NCBI GenBank assembly: GCA_937958105.1
Contig: CALFXJ010000005.1
Coordinates: 1-64,000, forward strand
Length of the DNA stretch: 64,000 nt
From: an uncultured Cellvibrio sp.
Lineage (GTDB): Bacteria > Pseudomonadota > Gammaproteobacteria > Pseudomonadales > Cellvibrionaceae
Direction of reading: 5' to 3'
Part shown: piece after piece, positions 25,103 to 35,100 of the stretch
How the letters are laid out: each line of letters begins with the position of its first letter
Numbering within the stretch: position 1 is the first letter of the stretch
The notes under the pieces: generated by a model
The model's database searches: none
Seen by the model: only the letters and a program-made list of their open reading frames with translations
Told to the model about the DNA's origin: nothing
Program-made: the position numbers and the translations under genes

Positions 25103-27211
25103 TCAGAAGGTATATTTGAACCCGGCGATAAGATTGCGTCCGGGCTGAGGAACCACAGCCGCCAGGAAGGAGGTGTGATTCCAGACTTTCTCGTTCAGCA
25201 GATTATTGCCCCGCACAAAAACCTGGTAACGATCATTACCCAGCACATCAATACTCACGGTTGCATTCAACATGTTGTAACTGGGTGTTCTGGTTTCATA
25301 CGCAGCGATGTCATCCTGTGCATTCACGTGATAATACTCCAGTTCCAGCCCCATGCCGTCAGCATCCATATTCAAGCGACCACCAACGCGGGATGCAGGA
25401 ATACGAGGCAGATTGCCACCCTCGACAAACTCAGCCCGGACATAATCACCAAACAATGTCGCTGCCAGGGTCTCATCGAACTGCCAGGTCACCTCGCCTT
25501 CTACACCGGTGAACTCAGCATCCTGTTGCGTGTACTTGATCAGACGAAAATCTTCGTATTGATCCAGCGTCCGTGCATAGATGTAATCGTCCACCTCATT
25601 GCGAAACGCATTGACGCTGTAGGTCAAAGCGCCGCTGTGTTTACGCAGTGACAGCTCAACGTTGTTGGAAACCTCTTTGGCAAGTGCAGCGTTATTGTCG
25701 AGTCCGCCGCAGGTCAGGGGGTGCGGCATCAGCCCGCATTCATAGGTATTGGTGGCCAGATGAATACCCCGTGCATATAACTCCTGCGCCTGCGGCAGGC
25801 GTTCAGCATTGGCAAACGACAGAGCCAGGGTTGTCTCGGGAACAAATTCCCAGATGATGGCCGCCGAAAACGAGGTGGCTGACTCATCGTAGGCTGGACG
25901 GTTGCGCGGATCATTCAGCGTGGTGTGTTCCTGCTGCTCATAGCGGGCGCCCAGCTCCAGATGCCATTGATCATTGAGCTCGTAGTGTTCAACAGCAAAG
26001 ATGCCCAGGGTTCGGGATTCTGTATCCGGGATAAACGCCTCGGCACCCAGCGCACTGAATTCGGTGTCGGCAAACTGGGCCCCCACTACACCGTGCCAAC
26101 CCCATACCGGCGCATGATCTATTTCGATGCGGCCCTCGTAACCTTTATTGCGGAAGGTCGTAGCGATTTCATCGTCTTCCATTTCGTGATGCTGGTAATC
26201 GGTGTGGCTGGCGCGAATGCGAATTTTATGTACGCCCGCAAAAGGCTCCAGGTATTCACCGCGCAGGTCGATCCGCTTACTTTCCAGATCGATGACCGGC
26301 ACTTCGCCATGCCCGTGTTCATGTTCATGATCGTGGTCATCGTCGTGATCATCATGCCCCCCGCAATGCAGACTGCTGCCGTGCGGATGACAGCCTTCGT
26401 ATTCATGAGAATGCCCGGGCAATCCGTATTCGTCATCACGATAGGAATAGGCCAGCCCGAAGAAACCACGCTCACCAATCCAGGAAGCGCCGATGCTGGC
26501 GTTGTGACTTTCGGAGAACGTGCCCGGCACATGATCCTCTTCCCATCGGCTGACCTGGTAATCATCCGCATCCCGCGTGGAGCCTTCCACATGCAGCGCA
26601 AACTGATCGCCCAACCGCGCTGTAGCACTCACTGCACCGGCGCGCTCACTGGCGACCGTATTGCCCCGCAAGGCAACAAAACCTTCCACCGGCTGCTCCG
26701 GCAGACTCTCGGGAATCTTGTTGTCCAGCACATTGACCACGCCGCCGATAGCGCCACCGCCGTACAACAAGGTGGCAGGACCGCGCAGCACTTCTACTTT
26801 GTGAGCCAGCAAAGGATCAGCCGTTACCGCGTGATCCGGAGAAATGTCCGAGGCATCCAGCAGACTGGTACCGTCCGACAACACCTTCACCCGTGGCGAA
26901 GTCTGCCCACGCACCACCGGCCGGCTCGCGCCGCCACCAAAAGTATCGGCGTGCACACCCGGAAAACCGTTGAGCAGCTCGCCCAGAGTCGCGCTGCCGC
27001 GCTGGGAAATCTGTTGATCATCAAGAATGCTGTAAGGCGCTACGATTTTATTTGCATCCTCATCTACTGCCAGCGCAGTGACGTGGATAATTGGCATGGC
27101 ATCTTCGTGACTGACATCCGTCTGCGCCATGACGGCAGACGCGGCGAAGACGCCACCACCCAGAATGACCTTAATAGCAGATGCCAGGGGGCGCTGCGAT
27201 AAATCCATCAT
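25103..27211 (-). CDS. znuD: ZnuD-type zinc TonB-dependent receptor
   Basis: About 702 residues. The ATG at 27211 is preferred because AGAGG lies 6 bases before it; a TTG at 27229 and ATGs at 27217 and 27208 are alternatives. A signal peptide precedes AQTDVSHED. The plug (LGELLNGFPGVHADTFGGGASRPVVRG) is followed by a barrel ending FKYTF. A surface-loop-like stretch near residues 265-305 is extremely His/Asp-rich (GGHDDHDDDHDHEHEHGHG) and flanked by two Cys, the hallmark of ZnuD-like zinc receptors. A Zur box at 27278-27300 supports zinc-repressed expression. Confidence 0.9.
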   Translation of the reverse strand: MMDLSQRPLASAIKVILGGGVFAASAVMAQTDVSHEDAMPIIHVTALAVDEDANKIVAPYSILDDQQISQRGSATLGELLNGFPGVHADTFGGGASRPVVRGQTSPRVKVLSDGTSLLDASDISPDHAVTADPLLAHKVEVLRGPATLLYGGGAIGGVVNVLDNKIPESLPEQPVEGFVALRGNTVASERAGAVSATARLGDQFALHVEGSTRDADDYQVSRWEEDHVPGTFSESHNASIGASWIGERGFFGLAYSYRDDEYGLPGHSHEYEGCHPHGSSLHCGGHDDHDDDHDHEHEHGHGEVPVIDLESKRIDLRGEYLEPFAGVHKIRIRASHTDYQHHEMEDDEIATTFRNKGYEGRIEIDHAPVWGWHGVVGAQFADTEFSALGAEAFIPDTESRTLGIFAVEHYELNDQWHLELGARYEQQEHTTLNDPRNRPAYDESATSFSAAIIWEFVPETTLALSFANAERLPQAQELYARGIHLATNTYECGLMPHPLTCGGLDNNAALAKEVSNNVELSLRKHSGALTYSVNAFRNEVDDYIYARTLDQYEDFRLIKYTQQDAEFTGVEGEVTWQFDETLAATLFGDYVRAEFVEGGNLPRIPASRVGGRLNMDADGMGLELEYYHVNAQDDIAAYETRTPSYNMLNATVSIDVLGNDRYQVFVRGNNLLNEKVWNHTSFLAAVVPQPGRNLIAGFKYTF

Positions 27212-27277
27212 AAACATCCTCTTGTTCAAACTACGTACACTTGCAGGAGCCGCCCGTTCAATGAGCGACCGAATGAG

Positions 27278-27300
27278 GAAATGTTATACCATAACATTTT
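27278..27300. promoter_or_regulatory. Zur box of znuD
   Basis: Arms AAATGTTAT and ATAACATTT (27279-27287, 27291-27299) around ACC. Including the flanking bases it matches the gammaproteobacterial Zur consensus GAAATGTTATA-N-TATAACATTTC at all but two positions. It lies about 65 bases upstream of the receptor start and overlaps TATAAC, a likely -10 on the minus strand. Confidence 0.88.
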
Positions 27301-27381
27301 GGTGGTATAGATGTTGATGGGTGTTTTTTTTGAAGTATTTATCGGCGGATGATTTTCGGAAAAGCAGGTGGGCAGGTCCAA

Positions 27382-28908
27382 CTACCCAAAAAGCTTGAAC
27401 CGGCTGTCCCGCAGCAGCGCTATCAGGTTCTGCCGTCGTGTATCGTCTGAGGCGGCGGCGGAGATTTGTTCCATCAAGCTGTTCAGCTGACGATCTTTTT
27501 GATTTTCTTCACGGCGGTCTATTTCCGAAAATTCACGGAATGATTGCTCGAGAATCCGATGCTCGGTTTCGCGCTCTACCAGCACGTCGACGGCTTCGCC
27601 GGCGCTCATCTCCAGTGTGCGTCTGGTGGTGCCACTGTGATGTTCATTCACATACACGTAATTTCCGCCGGCAAAGTCGGCCTGTTCCAGCCATGGCAGT
27701 GACCTGAAATAACTGTTGTGCAGTTCGTAATAGGATTCCTGTTGTACCAGCTGTTGCGCGCCGTTGGTTTCGGTGCGCGTCACCTGCCCCATAGTGAGGC
27801 TCATGGCAGATGCCTGGGTACGGTTTTCCGGGTTGTAGGTCACCGCAGAACGGAAACTGGCGGTGAAGTCCGGCAGCCCGGTATGAAGTTCGTCGGGCAG
27901 TGTTTTATCTCCTGAAGATGCTGTGGCGATATGCCGTTCATCCAGCAGCAGGCTGCGCAGGCCATCCAGCATGAAGCGCACTGATGCGCTGTCGGTGCCG
28001 CGTGCGTCCCCGGCCTGACGGATCAGGTCCAGATACTGTTCGATGGTCTGCTGCGCCCTCGCACGGTCCGGTTGCAGCACATCGTTAACGTGAGCACTGA
28101 TATCAAACTCATAACCGGCGGTGTCTTTTCCGCGCAGGCTGCGGGTCTGTGACAGTTCGTCAAAGCTGTATTCATAACTCAGGGTGGCGTAGTCATCGCC
28201 GTCCGGTCGGGACAGTTCGAATGTAAAGGATTGAATCGCTGCGTCATCGAAGGCGGCGAGTCCGCGTAATTCTGCGGTGCCGGTGCGGAAAAATTCATCG
28301 GCGACTTCACCCAGTTTGCTGGCCAGCTTATCCAGCGCCTGCTGTTCGGCCTCGGATAATTCACCGGTCACATCGAAGGCGAACTCGAGACTGGCGCCAT
28401 CGGGCCCTTCACGGCGGGTCATGCGGATGGTGATGTCGTCACCTTCTTTGGTGCGGATCGTCAGCAGGAATGACTCACGCCGCTTGCCAGCCAGTGAAGA
28501 GAAATCCGGAGAGTATTTTTCTGTGGCTATGTCGGCCGGTACTTTGAAACTGCGGGCTTCGTTGCGGAAGCTGGTGGTCTCTGCGCTTAAGGCGCCCACC
28601 TGGCTGAGAAATCTGCTCGCCCGGAAGCTGTGCTCGCGGTCATTGCGGAACATGGCCCATTCATCCAGCAGCTGCTGAGACATAAGAGTCGCTGCAGGGG
28701 TTTTCGGCGGTTGATAACGCAGATAGGTGACTTCCGTGGTGGTCGGTTTGCCATAAACCGGAGGAAGTTCTTTGGTCGCACCCAGGTTGACCTGGGTCGA
28801 CGGCGATTCCTGCACGGCGAGTGGTGCAGCAACCGGCTCAAGTGTTTTGTTGACCGTCAGCACTGGTGCGGCGACTGACAGGCTGGGCGTAATCGGTGGG
28901 ATTGACAT
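27382..28908 (-). CDS. Hypothetical protein with DUF5610-like middle region
   Basis: 508 residues from the ATG at 28908 (AGGAACACCT upstream); an in-frame start 27 bases further up is less likely. No signal peptide or membrane helix is seen. The N-terminal 70 residues are rich in Pro, Val and Thr and look disordered. The middle has a beta-rich part (SFLLTIRTKEGDDITIRMTRR) and the segment GELSEAEQQALDKLASKLGE followed by VADEFF. This resembles DUF5610 proteins, from memory and untested. The C-terminus is charged and helical (residues about 455-505). Function unknown. It is a single gene with no operon partner. Confidence 0.7.
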   Translation of the reverse strand: MSIPPITPSLSVAAPVLTVNKTLEPVAAPLAVQESPSTQVNLGATKELPPVYGKPTTTEVTYLRYQPPKTPAATLMSQQLLDEWAMFRNDREHSFRASRFLSQVGALSAETTSFRNEARSFKVPADIATEKYSPDFSSLAGKRRESFLLTIRTKEGDDITIRMTRREGPDGASLEFAFDVTGELSEAEQQALDKLASKLGEVADEFFRTGTAELRGLAAFDDAAIQSFTFELSRPDGDDYATLSYEYSFDELSQTRSLRGKDTAGYEFDISAHVNDVLQPDRARAQQTIEQYLDLIRQAGDARGTDSASVRFMLDGLRSLLLDERHIATASSGDKTLPDELHTGLPDFTASFRSAVTYNPENRTQASAMSLTMGQVTRTETNGAQQLVQQESYYELHNSYFRSLPWLEQADFAGGNYVYVNEHHSGTTRRTLEMSAGEAVDVLVERETEHRILEQSFREFSEIDRREENQKDRQLNSLMEQISAAASDDTRRQNLIALLRDSRFKLFG

Positions 28909-29058
28909 AGGTGTTCCTGAACCAAGCAGCAACACCGAGGCGCGTTTAACAATGTGCTGCCCGGTGCTGCCAGCCGTGTAATGTTTAAGAAATTCCCTGA
29001 TGCTCTGCTATCGACCGATTCAGTCTTTTCTTTAAGCCCTTTACCCTCTTCAAACTCA

Positions 29059-30210
29059 TCAGCGCGTGACAAGGCGCGCACAGGCGGCCAGTCCGAGTAA
29101 GCCTGCTGCAACCACCACAAAAGAAATCGACAGGCTGCTGAGCTGGGCCACGAAACCTATCATGGCGGGACCGGCGAGGATGCCGGCGTAGCCCATGGTC
29201 GCCACCGCCGAGATTGCCAGACTCACCGGCATGGTGTTTTGATTACCCGCCGCCGTAAACAGGACCGGCACGATGTTGGAGGCTCCCAGGCCAATCAGAA
29301 TAAAACCCAGATAGGCCGCTTCACGCGCTGGTACCAGTACGGCCAGCAGGAATCCGGCGGCGGCGCAGATGCCCCCCAGAAAGATCACTCTGGTCCCACC
29401 AAGCGTCTGGACAATGCGATCGCCAGTCAGGCGCGCCACCGTCATGGCTACCGAAAAGCCGGCAAAGCCAAGGCCGGCCTGGGCGGCGTCTACGTCACGC
29501 AGGCTGGTGAGAAACACAGCGCTCCAGTCCAGCACTGAACCTTCTGCCAGAAATACGACAAAACAGAGCAGGCCGATCAACAGCACCTTGCCGTGAGGCA
29601 CGACGAACAGCGGATCACGGCTGGTGCTGCCATAGGGCAGCAGGTAGCTGAAACATCCCGCCAACAGCAGCAGGATAAGGATGACCATCGCCACCACCGC
29701 GGTCAGAGGAGAAAGAGCCAGCCACAGAAGCGCGCTGACACCGGCTGCTCCCAGGATACCGCCCAGACTGTAAAAGCCGTGAAAGCCTGACATCATCGCA
29801 CGCCCGCTGGCTTTCTCCACCATCACAGCCTGAATGTTCATGGCCACATCCACCGTGCCTACCGAGGCGCCGAATACCAGCAGCGCCAGCGCCATGGTCA
29901 GTATGCTCGGCGCTGTGATAAGGCAGATCAGGCTGACACACATCATCAGCCCCGCCGCCACGATCACCTTGCGACAGCCCAGGCGGCCGGTCAGCACACC
30001 GGTGACCGGCATGGACGCCAGAGAGCCGGCGCCAAGACACAGCAGCAATAAACCGAGCGTGGCTTCGTTCACTGCGAGACGTTCTTTGGCGAAAGGCACC
30101 AGCGGTGCCCAGGTGGACATCCCCAACCCGGCAACCAGGAATGCGGCACGGGTCGACATCTGTTCGGCAAAGCCGGGAGTTGGATGGGAGGCGGGAGTAA
30201 CAACGGACAT
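29059..30210 (-). CDS. MFS transporter (YbjJ-like)
   Basis: 383 residues from the ATG at 30210; the frame runs further upstream but without family sequence. About twelve hydrophobic helices are visible. Motif GSLASMPVTGVLTGRLGCRKVI between helices 2 and 3 is the MFS A-motif, and a second-half copy appears at ARLTGDRIVQTLGGTRVIF. The overall pattern (VDVAMNIQAVMVEKASGR, MMSGFHGFYSLGGILGA) matches the YbjJ group of unknown substrate. It is divergent from mdtA. Confidence 0.85.
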   Translation of the reverse strand: MSVVTPASHPTPGFAEQMSTRAAFLVAGLGMSTWAPLVPFAKERLAVNEATLGLLLLCLGAGSLASMPVTGVLTGRLGCRKVIVAAGLMMCVSLICLITAPSILTMALALLVFGASVGTVDVAMNIQAVMVEKASGRAMMSGFHGFYSLGGILGAAGVSALLWLALSPLTAVVAMVILILLLLAGCFSYLLPYGSTSRDPLFVVPHGKVLLIGLLCFVVFLAEGSVLDWSAVFLTSLRDVDAAQAGLGFAGFSVAMTVARLTGDRIVQTLGGTRVIFLGGICAAAGFLLAVLVPAREAAYLGFILIGLGASNIVPVLFTAAGNQNTMPVSLAISAVATMGYAGILAGPAMIGFVAQLSSLSISFVVVAAGLLGLAACARLVTR

Positions 30211-30565
30211 AACATTCACCACGAGGAAGCGCACAGCGCCGGAAAAAAAGTGTGCGGCACTATAACATCGGGACAATTTTCGGATCAGGGGCTGAAGTGT
30301 AAAAAGACGTTTAGGTGAAGTGGTTGCGCTACGTTTCGGCCCGCTGGCGAACGTTGGGAAATGTAAAAGCGGTTGCCCGTTCAAGGCTTTACACTTACGC
30401 TCCCTGACCAAAGCAATAACAGCGCCAATGCCATCGACCATTAGCGCCGCAGGGCGAACAAATCCTATAAATCAGTGGGGAAAGTCGGCGCGGTCTTCCC
30501 AATCCACCGCTCACCCCACTCATTTACCCCCAGCGTTAATCAGTAGGTTTAATGTAGGAATCTTC
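30211..30565. promoter_or_regulatory. Divergent intergenic region with inverted repeat upstream of mdtA
   Basis: About 355 bases without a gene. Two 9-base arms, AAGTGTAAA at 30295-30303 and TTTACACTT at 30388-30396, are exact inverted copies, and a related ATGTAAAAG lies at 30361. They could be half-sites for a regulator of the efflux genes. Promoters of the MFS gene and of mdtA must be here. Confidence 0.4.
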
Positions 30566-31723
30566 ATGCTTGCACCCGTCTCTCGTTTATCCCGTGGCCA
30601 GCGTTGGCTGATTGGCATCATCCTGATTGTTGTCCTGCTGCTTCTCTGGTTTTTTGTCTGGCGCAGCCCGGCAGAAAAACTGCCGCCACCGCCCAATCCG
30701 TGGATGAGTCCGGTTCCGGTGCGCACGGTAACCGCCACCCGCGAAGACCTGAAGGTTCATATCAAGGCCATAGGCACCGTTACGCCATTAAATACCGTCA
30801 CGGTGCGCAGCCGTGTCGACGGGCCGCTGGTGAAGGTGCCGTTTCAGGAAGGCCAGCAGGTGAAGGCCGGCGATCTGCTGGCGGAAATAGATCCCTCCCC
30901 TTTCCGTGTGCGCCTGGCACAGGTCGAAGGCACCCTGCAGGAAACCCGCGCGCAGTTGAAGACTGCAGAAGATGATCTGGTGCTTTACAAGCGCCTGTAT
31001 GAACAACGGTCCATCCCCAAGCAGCAACTGGACAAACAGGAAGCCCTGGTAGAGCAATTGAAGGGAACGCTGAAGAACCATCAGGCGCAGGTTGACGATG
31101 CCAAGCTGCAGTTGTCTTACACCCGTATTGAAGCTCCGATCGCCGGTCGTCTGGGTCTGCGGCGGATTGACGTGGGCAATATGATCAATGCCAGCAGCAC
31201 TGAGGGTCTGGTGAGCATCACCCAGACCCGTCCCATCGCGGTGATGTTCACCGTACCGGAAAACCAGCTGGTTGCGGTGCGTCGTTCCTATAATGCTGCC
31301 GCCGAAGCAGGCCAGCGGTTAACCGTGGAGGCCTGGGACCGCAGCGAACAGAACCAGCTGGCCACAGGTGAACTGCTTACGCTGGATAACCAGATTGACG
31401 CAGCCACCGGTACTCTGCGTCTGAAGGCGCAGTTTGCCAACGAAGACGATATGCTGTTTCCCAACCAGTTTGTGAACACCCGCCTCCACCTGCAGACGCT
31501 GGAGAATGTCATCACCATCCCAGTAGATGCTGTCCAGTTCGGCTCGCAGGGTACTTATGTTTATACCCTTGATGATGGCAAGGCCCGCATCCGCCTCATC
31601 AAGCTCGGCCCGACCGAAGGTGCACGGGTAGCGATTGAAGAAGGCCTGGAAGAAGGCGAAGCCGTGGTCCTCGAAGGCATTGACCGCCTCAACGAAGGCC
31701 GGGCGGTTCGGGTGACGGAGTAG
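30566..31723 (+). CDS. mdtA: RND efflux membrane-fusion protein (MdtA-like)
   Basis: 385 residues from the ATG at 30566. One N-terminal membrane anchor (WLIGIILIVVLLLLWFFVW) is followed by a Pro-rich spacer, the lipoyl half-motifs (TVRSRVDGPLVKVPFQEGQQVKAGDLLAEIDP and later YTRIEAPIAGRLGLRRIDVGN), a coiled-coil hairpin between them, and the beta-barrel part. It bridges the inner-membrane pump and an outer-membrane channel. It is followed by two RND pumps, the MdtABC arrangement. The TolC-like channel is not in the window. A 414-base repeat-filled gap separates it from mdtB. Confidence 0.87.
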   Translation: MLAPVSRLSRGQRWLIGIILIVVLLLLWFFVWRSPAEKLPPPPNPWMSPVPVRTVTATREDLKVHIKAIGTVTPLNTVTVRSRVDGPLVKVPFQEGQQVKAGDLLAEIDPSPFRVRLAQVEGTLQETRAQLKTAEDDLVLYKRLYEQRSIPKQQLDKQEALVEQLKGTLKNHQAQVDDAKLQLSYTRIEAPIAGRLGLRRIDVGNMINASSTEGLVSITQTRPIAVMFTVPENQLVAVRRSYNAAAEAGQRLTVEAWDRSEQNQLATGELLTLDNQIDAATGTLRLKAQFANEDDMLFPNQFVNTRLHLQTLENVITIPVDAVQFGSQGTYVYTLDDGKARIRLIKLGPTEGARVAIEEGLEEGEAVVLEGIDRLNEGRAVRVTE

Positions 31724-31750
31724 ATGTGGAGTTTGTGGGTGGAGAGTGAG

Positions 31751-31897
31751 TGTCGGATTACGCTTTGATCCGTCCTACGGGTGATCTGGGTTGCGGGATG
31801 TGTCGGATTACGCTTCGCTAATCCGACCTACGGGTGGTTTGGGTGCTGGGGTTGCTGAGGTTTGTGTAGGTCGGATTAGCGTAAGCGTAATCCGACA
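31751..31897. repeat. REP-like repeat cluster between mdtA and mdtB
   Basis: Three copies of the element built on GTCGGATTA...TAATCCGACCTAC: a degenerate one at 31751-31780, a full one at 31801-31832, and a full one in the opposite orientation at 31866-31897. The last two face each other like paired REP/BIME units. Each full copy is itself an imperfect palindrome. Confidence 0.85.
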
Positions 31898-31959
31898 TAG
31901 GTACGGCAACACGACTCTGCCATAGGTATGACACCAACCCGACATCGGGTGTGACCCGG

Positions 31960-32037
31960 ACAACATCGGCACGAGATCGGGTATGACCTCCGTACAACAT
32001 AGGCACGAGATCGGGCATGACCTGCGTATAACATCGG
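31960..32037. repeat. 34-base tandem repeat
   Basis: Two units of 34 bases at 31960-31993 and 31994-32027 differ at three positions, and a third partial unit starts at 32028 (ATAACATCGG). A diverged fragment may precede them at about 31925-31959. No gene is visible in the surrounding bases up to the mdtB start. Confidence 0.75.
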
Positions 32038-32137
32038 CGCGATCGGACGATATCGATACGGCACCGACCAGGATATCCGCACCGGCCTCAACCCCAAACC
32101 CGGCCAATGATCTGGTGACAATAACGAGACTGTTTTG

Positions 32138-35100
32138 ATGAGTGTTTCCCGGCCTTTTATCTTGCGTCCGGTGGCAACGTCTTTATTGATGTTGGCGCTG
32201 TTGATGTCCGGCATTCTGGCGTGGCGGCTGTTGCCGGTTGCGGCTCTGCCGCAGGTGGATTATCCGATCATCCAGGTATTTACCTTTAACCCCGGGGCCA
32301 GCCCGGATGTGATGGCACGCACCATTACCGCACCGCTGGAGCGGCGCCTGGGCCAGATTCCGGGCCTCAAGCAGATGTCCTCCACCAGTTCGACCGGTGC
32401 ATCCATTATTACGCTGCAGTTTGCGCTGGAGATTGACCTGGGGGTTGCGGAGCAGGAAGTGCAGGCGGCGATGAACACGGCCAGCAGCCTGTTACCCAAC
32501 GACCTCCCTACACCGCCCATCTATCGCAAGGTCAATCCCGCCGACGCACCTATCATGACCCTGGCGGTCACCTCCAAAAGCCTGCCCCTGCCGGAAGTTT
32601 ACGATCTGATCGACACCCGCATGGCGCAGAAGCTGGCACAGCTGCCCGGTGTGGGTATGGTCAGTCTGGCGGGCGGCCAGCGGCCGGCGATTCGCGTCAA
32701 GGTAAATCCCACCGTACTGGCTTCATTGGGCATGAGCCTGGAGCAGGTGCGCTCAGCCATTGTCACCGCCAACGCTAACCAGCCGAAAGGCAGTTTTGAC
32801 GGCCCTTACCGCTCCACCATGCTGGACGCCAACGACCAGATCAAATCAGTGGAAGAATACGAAAACCTGCTGATCAACTGGAACCAGGGCGCACCAGTGC
32901 GCCTGAAGGACATCGCCAGAGTGGTCAACGGGGCGGAAGACCGTTTCCTTGCGGCCTGGGCGGACAGCCAGCCGGCCGTGCTGGTGAATATCCAGCGTCA
33001 GCCCGGTGCCAATGTGATTGACGTGGCGGACAGCGTGCAGGCCTTGATGCCTCAGCTCACCTCCACCCTGCCCGCTGCGGTGGAGGTCACTGTCCTCACC
33101 GACCGTACCCACAGCATCCGTGCCTCTATCCGCGATGTGCAGAAAGAGCTGATCTTTGCCATCTGTCTGGTGGTGCTCGTGACCTTCGTATTCCTGCGGA
33201 CTATTCCCGCCACCATCATCCCCAGCGTGGCCGTGCCGCTCTCACTGGTGGGAACCTTCGGTGTGATGTACATGATGGGCTTCTCCATCAACAACCTGTC
33301 GCTGATGGCGCTGACCATCGCCACGGGGTTTGTGGTGGATGATGCGATCGTCATGCTCGAGAACGTAGCGCGGCACCGTGAAGAGGGCGAGTCGCCACTT
33401 CAGGCTGCCCTGAAAGGCGCGGCGGAGATAGGTTTTACATTGATCTCACTGACGATCTCCCTGATCGCTGTGCTGATTCCCCTGCTCTTTATGGGTGACG
33501 TGGTGGGCCGCCTGTTCCAGGAATTCGCCATTACGCTGGCGGTGGCCATCGCTATTTCGCTGGTGGTGTCACTTACCCTGACCCCGATGATGTGCGCACG
33601 CATGCTGCGCGACGCCCCGACCCACGACACGGCAGACCCAGGATTCATGGACCGCCTGATCGCCCGTTACGGTGTCTGGCTCGACCGGGTTCTGGAGCAT
33701 CAGCCGGCCGCCATGCTGGTGATGGTGGGTACGGTAGTACTCACTGCGGGGCTGTATCTTGCTGTGCCTAAGGGTTTCTTCCCGGTGCAGGACAGCGGTG
33801 TGATCCAGGCCGTTACCGAGGCCCAGCAGGACATCTCCTTTGATGCCATGGCACAGCGCCAGCAACAGCTGGTGGAGCGAGTTCTTGAGGACCCGGATGT
33901 CGCCAGCCTGTCCTCATTTATTGGCGTGGATGGCAGCAATATCACCCTCAACAGCGGACGCCTGCTGATCAACCTCAAATCTCACGGCGACCGCAGCGCA
34001 TCCGCCAGCCAGATCATCGACCGCCTGCGGGAAGCCATCAGAGACGTTAACGGCATTACCGCCTGGTTTCAGCCGGTACAAGAACTGAGTATCGAAGACC
34101 GGATCAGCCGCACCCAATACCAGTTCACCTTAACGACTCCTGACAGCCAGTTGCTGGATGAGTGGGCTCCCCGGGTGATTGAACGCCTGCGGCAGGAGCC
34201 TGCCCTGGCGGATGTGGCTAGTGATCTGCAGACCCGCGGCCTGCAGGCCTACGTTGATATCGACCGGGATGCAGCTGCACGGCTGGGCGTGCGGGTAAGC
34301 GATATCGCCGCCGCCCTGCAGAGTGCTTACGGCCAGCGGCAGATAGCCACCCTGTTTACCCAGGCCAACCAGTACCGGGTGGTGCTGGAGGTAGATCCGG
34401 ATTACGCCCAGGGACTGAAGGCCCTGGAGAGCACCTACGTATCCAACAACGCCGGGCAGCCGGTCCTGCTGTCCACCCTGGCACGGGTGACGCAACGGCC
34501 CACGGCGCTGCTGATCAATCACCAGGGGCAGTTCCCCTCAACGACGGTCTCGTTCAACCTGGCGACCGGCGCGTCCCTCGGTGAAGCCATCGACGCTATC
34601 GAACGGGCCCAGCAGGAACTGGCCATGCCCATTGCTATCGAGCTGCGCTTCCAGGGAGCGGCCGAAGCCTTCCGCGCATCGCTGAGCAATACTCTATGGC
34701 TGATCCTGGCCGCCATTATCACTATGTACATTGTGCTGGGCGTGCTCTATGAGAGCTTTATTCACCCGGTCACCATCCTCTCAACCCTGCCCTCGGCCAC
34801 GGTCGGGGCGTTGCTGGCTCTGCTGCTCACCGGACGCCCACTGGACCTGATCGCGGTTATCGGGGTGGTGCTGCTGATCGGTCTGGTGAAGAAAAACGGC
34901 ATCATGATGGTGGATTTTGCCTTGGAGGCTCAGCGTAAGGATGGCCTCAGCCCCCGCGCCGCCATCCATCGCGCCGCCATGATGCGTTTCCGCCCCATCC
35001 TGATGACCACCCTCGCCGCCCTGTTTGGTGCGATTCCCCTGATGCTTGCCTCCGGCTCCGGCGCCGAGCTGCGCCAGCCGCTGGGGCTGGTCATGGTAGG

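Noticed and set aside
24773..25651. 292-codon plus-strand frame
   Set aside because: Most of it is antisense to the znuD-like gene, it crosses that gene's terminator, and it lacks any protein family feature.
25925..27202. 425-codon plus-strand frame
   Set aside because: Entirely antisense to the znuD-like receptor, which has a signal peptide, plug, barrel end and Zur box.
31808..32214. Minus-strand frames of 99-112 codons between mdtA and mdtB
   Set aside because: They consist of REP-like and 34-base repeats read in frame; the repeated peptide pattern comes from the DNA repeat.
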